A stretch of 64,000 bases of DNA from Uliginosibacterium sp. 31-16 (GTDB lineage: Bacteria; Pseudomonadota; Gammaproteobacteria; Burkholderiales; Rhodocyclaceae), in contig NZ_JAVALZ010000006.1 of NCBI RefSeq assembly GCF_030730865.1, positions 1-64,000 on the forward strand, written 5' to 3'. The translations under genes and the position numbers were made by a program. Below are positions 60,793 to 64,000 of the stretch, one piece after another (position 1 is the stretch's first letter; every line of letters starts with the position of its first letter). The notes beneath the pieces were generated by a model, which was not told the DNA's origin, made no database searches, and saw nothing but the letters and a program-made list of their open reading frames with translations.

Positions 60793-61791
60793 ATGGACTT
60801 CCGTATTCGCACAGTGCTGGGCGCACTCGCCCTGCTGGTCTGCTCCAGCCTTGCACTGGCCGCTCCGGCCATCGAAGTGCTGGGCCGCGACTTCAGCTTT
60901 CCCAACAAGCTGGAGGGCCTTCCTGCAAAGCTCTCTGACTTCAAGGGCCTGCAGATCAACAGTTTCACCACCAGTGATGACGTGCAGCTCAGCTACTGGG
61001 AGGCGGGTTCCGGCAAGCCGCTGGTGTTCATCCCGGGCTGGTCGGCCAACGGCGCCGAGTACATCAATGTGATGTACCTGCTCAGCAAGAATTACCACGT
61101 TTATGTGCTGGACCCGCGCAATCAGGGCCTGTCGCAACGCGTCGATTACGGCACGCGCATCGCACGCTTTTCGGTGGACCTCAAAGAGTTCTCGGCGCAC
61201 CTTGGCCTAAAGTCGGCCGATTACATCGGCTGGTCAATGGGGGCCTCCGTGCTGTGGGGCTACATCGACCTCTTCGGTACGCAAGGCATGCGTAAGGCTG
61301 TCTTCGTGGATGAGCCGGTGTCGATCTATTCGCACGCGGACTGGTCGGAGCAGGAGCGTCTGGAGGCCGGCGGCATGACTTCCTCAGTCGAGCGCATGGT
61401 CGCCAGTTTCACGGCCGGCGCGCCGACCAACCAGCTCGTGGTCGACATGAAGGTCATCGAGCGTGCGATGGCCACAGATTCGCCCTATTACGTGAACTCG
61501 CAAGCCTTCGCCAACGCGTTCATCAAGACCGACCCTGCCTTTACCGCCAAGGTGCTGTTCGATCACGCGACCAATGACTGGCGCGACGTGATCCGCCACA
61601 AGATCACAGTTCCCACTGCGATCTTCTCGGGTGAATACAGCCACAACCTGCCCAGTCAGCGCTGGATGGCCTCGGTGATTCCGAATGCCCGGCTCTATGC
61701 CTATACCGAGGCTGAGCAGGGCGACCACTTCCTCATGTTCAAGAACCCGCACAAATTCACCCTGGATCTGCGCGATTTTCTCGAACACTGA
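60793..61791 (+). CDS. Exported alpha/beta hydrolase
   Basis: From ATG 60793, with AAGGA 6 bp upstream, it has 332 residues. The signal peptide MDFRIRTVLGALALLVCSSLALAA precedes APAIEVLG. The alpha/beta hydrolase core has the oxyanion motif FIPGWSANG near 97, the nucleophile elbow GWSMGAS near 150 and a late His in GDHFLMF. The substrate is unknown. Export to the periplasm sets it apart from the cytosolic fusion hydrolase at 57100-58269. Confidence 0.82.
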   Translation: MDFRIRTVLGALALLVCSSLALAAPAIEVLGRDFSFPNKLEGLPAKLSDFKGLQINSFTTSDDVQLSYWEAGSGKPLVFIPGWSANGAEYINVMYLLSKNYHVYVLDPRNQGLSQRVDYGTRIARFSVDLKEFSAHLGLKSADYIGWSMGASVLWGYIDLFGTQGMRKAVFVDEPVSIYSHADWSEQERLEAGGMTSSVERMVASFTAGAPTNQLVVDMKVIERAMATDSPYYVNSQAFANAFIKTDPAFTAKVLFDHATNDWRDVIRHKITVPTAIFSGEYSHNLPSQRWMASVIPNARLYAYTEAEQGDHFLMFKNPHKFTLDLRDFLEH

Positions 61792-61862
61792 GTTCGCGCC
61801 GGCCTCGGCCGGCTAACTTCCCCAACCCCAACCTCAATCTCATTTCATTCAAGGAGAAACCC

Positions 61863-62045
61863 ATGCCCGTCGTACGCGTCAGCTGGTTCGAAGGTAAAGA
61901 CACCCCCACCAAACAGGCTGTAGCCGCTGAAATCACCGAAAGCATCGTGCGCAATACCGGCACCGATGCAAAGTACATCTACGTCATCTTCGAAGACGTG
62001 AAACCCTCTGACTGGGCCGGTGAAGGCAAGCTTTTCGGCGGCTGA
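61863..62045 (+). CDS. 4-oxalocrotonate tautomerase family protein
   Basis: A 60-residue protein, the normal 4-OT size. Pro after the initiator Met is the catalytic base (MPVVRVSWFEGK). A strong AAGGAG binding site is 5 bp upstream. It is 71 bp after the exported hydrolase and may share a transcript. The substrate is unknown. Confidence 0.85.
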   Translation: MPVVRVSWFEGKDTPTKQAVAAEITESIVRNTGTDAKYIYVIFEDVKPSDWAGEGKLFGG

Positions 62046-62084
62046 GTCCTTGGTCCCTGGCGGTGCGCCTGCCAGCGCGCCGCC

Positions 62085-62495
62085 TTACTCTGCCGTCGAA
62101 GACACACATCTCAGCAAGCGCTGACAATTCACAGCGGCTGGCTGGAACACGGCCAGTAACGCATCCATCAGCTGTTCAGCCCGCGTCGTGTTGTCGGCCG
62201 AGTAGTTGCACACATACACATCCAGCGTGACGACGCCGAATTCCGGCCAGGTGTGCAGAGCGACGTGCGATTCGGCGAGCAGCAGGGTGCCGGTGACTCC
62301 GCCGGCCTGTTCTCCCGCATCCGGAAAACGGTGAAAGGCTTCGCCGACAACGGTAAGTCCGGCAGCCAGCACCGCTTCGCGCGCCAGCAGGGCAAGTGCC
62401 GGAGCATCGCTGAGCAAGGCCGGCGCACAGGCGCAAGCCTGCAGGTCGGCAACCAGATGCAGGCCTTGCATGGCGGCGGGAACGGATGGATTCAT
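62085..62495 (-). CDS. speD: S-adenosylmethionine decarboxylase proenzyme
   Basis: Makes decarboxylated AdoMet for spermidine synthesis. The 136-residue SpeH-type proenzyme has LLAESHVALHTWPE; self-cleavage between Glu75 and Ser76 creates the pyruvoyl group. Downstream VCNYSADNT carries the Cys general acid. No speE is adjacent. The tautomerase gene converges on it. Confidence 0.92.
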   Translation of the reverse strand: MNPSVPAAMQGLHLVADLQACACAPALLSDAPALALLAREAVLAAGLTVVGEAFHRFPDAGEQAGGVTGTLLLAESHVALHTWPEFGVVTLDVYVCNYSADNTTRAEQLMDALLAVFQPAAVNCQRLLRCVSSTAE

Positions 62496-62589
62496 CAGGG
62501 GTCCTGAGGCGTTCAGTCAAAACGGCAGGCGAATGGTGACATGAATCCGGCGGGAATGCGGCTGTACTGCCGGGCGGCGGAAGAGGCGC

Positions 62590-62692
62590 TTGCAGCCTTG
62601 ATCTGCAGGCAGGCATGCTGGCAAGACCCGACAGGCATGGTTCTCCAGCACATCCGCCTGAAGAAGACCGCCGGATGCGGCTCTTCGAGCCC
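62590..62692. repeat. Dispersed intergenic inverted repeat, copy 12 (double unit)
   Basis: GCAGGCAGGCATGCTGG, GACAGGCATGGTTCTCCAGC, CCGCCTGAAGAAGACCGCC and GGATGCGGCTCTTCGAGC. Lies between the GltD-like gene terminator and the speD start. Confidence 0.75.
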
Positions 62693-62700
62693 CCGCTCAG

Positions 62701-62738
62701 CAAGAAAAACGCCCGCTGGCACGAGGCGAGCGGGCGTT
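62701..62738 (-). terminator. Rho-independent terminator of the GltD-like gene
   Basis: AACGCCCGCT (62708-62717) and AGCGGGCGTT (62729-62738) form a perfect 10-bp stem, followed on the minus strand by TTTTTCTTG. Confidence 0.9.
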
Positions 62739-62760
62739 CAAGGCGAGCGGACCAGAGCGA

Positions 62761-64000
62761 TCAGGTCTGCTCGGATTCCATCTTGATGGCGCCGCAAGGA
62801 CATTCTTCCACGCACACACCGCAACCCTTGCAGTAGTCGTAGTTGAATTCGAAACCCTTGCCGGGGCCGAGCTTGATCACTGCGTTATCCGGGCATACGC
62901 CGTAGCAGTTATCGCACTCGAAACAATTGCCGCAGGAGAGACAGCGACGTGCTTCAAACAGGGCGTTGTCTTCGTTCAGGCCACCCTGCACTTCATCAAA
63001 GGTCGATTGACGACGGATGATGTCCAGCATCGGACGCACCGTCTTGTCGGCATCGGTGTAGTACCAGGTGTTGAGCTTCTCGAAGTTGGCCAGTTCGGGC
63101 TTGGCCGGCTTGACGTAGGTCGTGCCGTTGAGCCATGCGTCGATGTGGCGTGCGGCGAGCTTGCCGTGACCGATACCGACGGTGACGGTACGGTCGGACG
63201 GGACCATGTCGCCACCGGCGAAGATGCCGGCGTAACCGGTCATCATGTTGTCACCCACCTGTACGACGCCGTCCTGGAAGGTCAGGTCGGGCACGCCGTT
63301 GAGCAGGCCCAGATCGACGTCCTGACCCAGCGCCAGCACCACGGAGTCGGCTTCCAGCGTGTCGAATTCGCCGGTCGGAACGGGCTTGCCGTTCTCGTCC
63401 AGCTCCATCTTCTCGACCTGGATGGCACCCTCGCCCACATGCTTGATGGTGGACAGCCAGCGCATCATCACGCCTTCCTGCAGCGCCTCTTCGACTTCGA
63501 AGTCGTGCGCCGGCATCTTGTCGCGGGTGCGGCGGTACACGATGATGGCTTCTTCAGCGCCAAGACGCTTGGCGGTACGGGCCACGTCGATGGCGGTGTT
63601 GCCGCCGCCATACACGACCACGCGCCGGCCCAGCATCGGCTTGTCTTCACCTTCCATGCTGCGCAGCACGGCCACGGCATCGAGGATCTTGGCCGATTCG
63701 GCAGCCGGAATGGCGGTGCGCTTGGCGATGTGCGCGCCCACAGCCAGGAAGGCCGCGTCGAATTTCTCGTCCTTCATGGTCTTGAGGAGATCTTCGACCT
63801 TGGTGTTCAGACGCATTTCAACGCCCATGTCGATGATGCGCTGCACTTCGGAGTCCAGCACTTCACGCGGCAGACGGTACTTCGGAATGCCGAAGCGCAT
63901 CATGCCACCCGCCAGCGGACCGGCTTCGAAGATCACGACCTGGTGCCCCATGCGGCGCAGCTGATAGGCGGCGGACAGACCGGAAGGGCCTGCGCCGACA
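62761..64000 (-). CDS. GltD-like FAD/NAD(P) oxidoreductase with ferredoxin tail (5' end outside window)
   Basis: The reading frame is open through to base 64000, where it encodes an FAD-binding AGPSGLSAAYQL segment, so the start lies beyond the edge. Visible are the GltD/DPD-type FAD and NADPH domains (VVVYGGGNTAIDVARTAKRLG). A C-terminal tail carries two [4Fe-4S] sites (CLSCGNCFECDNCYGVCP and CKGCGVCVEECP). Such proteins serve as the NAD(P)H-linked partner of 2-oxoacid oxidoreductases or glutamate synthase-like enzymes; a KorC-like role is possible. The partner genes are not in view. Confidence 0.8.
   Translation of the reverse strand, partial: VGAGPSGLSAAYQLRRMGHQVVIFEAGPLAGGMMRFGIPKYRLPREVLDSEVQRIIDMGVEMRLNTKVEDLLKTMKDEKFDAAFLAVGAHIAKRTAIPAAESAKILDAVAVLRSMEGEDKPMLGRRVVVYGGGNTAIDVARTAKRLGAEEAIIVYRRTRDKMPAHDFEVEEALQEGVMMRWLSTIKHVGEGAIQVEKMELDENGKPVPTGEFDTLEADSVVLALGQDVDLGLLNGVPDLTFQDGVVQVGDNMMTGYAGIFAGGDMVPSDRTVTVGIGHGKLAARHIDAWLNGTTYVKPAKPELANFEKLNTWYYTDADKTVRPMLDIIRRQSTFDEVQGGLNEDNALFEARRCLSCGNCFECDNCYGVCPDNAVIKLGPGKGFEFNYDYCKGCGVCVEECPCGAIKMESEQT

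Noticed and set aside
11811-62692. CRISPR or phage attachment-site reading of the short repeats
   Set aside because: Copies are scattered singly or in pairs over 51 kb, with imperfect palindromes and no regular spacers, and no Cas or integrase gene is present.

Overview
The window is GC-rich, gene-dense chromosomal DNA from a Gram-negative bacterium, most likely a betaproteobacterium and probably of the Rhodocyclales. This is inferred from the mix of a phasin with a strong promoter, a classical 16-stranded-type porin ending in Phe, a KdsD-KdsC-LptC-LptA run, UbiU/UbiV/UbiT for oxygen-independent ubiquinone synthesis, and many c-di-GMP signalling proteins. No rRNA, tRNA, CRISPR array, prophage or insertion sequence is visible.

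Layout. 0.2-11.7 kb is a tightly overlapping operon for an MSHA-like type IV pilus or type II secretion-like machine: lipoprotein secretin, TPR protein, ATPase with a MshEN-type N-terminus, platform protein, a PilM/PilN-like fusion, PilO-like and PilP-like proteins and two pseudopilins. It ends in a membrane adenylate cyclase. An orphan histidine kinase (minus strand) and a free-standing prepilin follow. 15-20 kb holds a Kef-type antiporter and, divergently, kdsD-kdsC-lptC-lptA (LPS core and transport, without lptB). 20.5-24.3 kb has the phasin, a porin and an oligogalacturonide lyase. 24.4-28 kb is ubiU-ubiV-ubiT, a DUF202 protein and truC. 27.9-32.1 kb (minus) is a glycosylation-type cluster with two paralogous TPR-glycosyltransferases whose 5' ends are almost identical DNA. 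32-37 kb has a QseBC-like two-component system, a small exported Ala/Pro/Lys-rich protein and a RelA-type (p)ppGpp synthetase.

37-42 kb carries mtfA, a host-attachment-family protein, an acyltransferase and mobB-moeA-moaD-moaE (molybdopterin). 42.4-51.4 kb is a c-di-GMP block: a four-PAS diguanylate cyclase, a MASE1-CHASE-GGDEF-EAL protein and an HD-GYP phosphodiesterase. 51.5-57 kb has a Gfo/Idh/MocA oxidoreductase, a YedF/DsrE-like protein, a LivJ-like binding protein, an NTF2-like exported protein and a radical SAM/SPASM enzyme followed by a cupin. 57-62 kb is a redox/hydrolase neighbourhood in which two paralogous F420-reductase-like proteins flank a LysR regulator. SpeD and the 5'-truncated GltD-like iron-sulphur oxidoreductase close the window.

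Two non-coding structures are not explained by genes. One is a dispersed family of about 60-130 bp imperfect inverted repeats, at least 13 loci, always lying 3' of at least one gene and never seen between divergent genes. The other is a single 128-bp interrupted inverted repeat between mtfA and the attachment-family gene. These, and the near-identical 396-bp block shared by the two TPR-glycosyltransferase genes, are the best leads; I did not find a clearly new multi-gene system.
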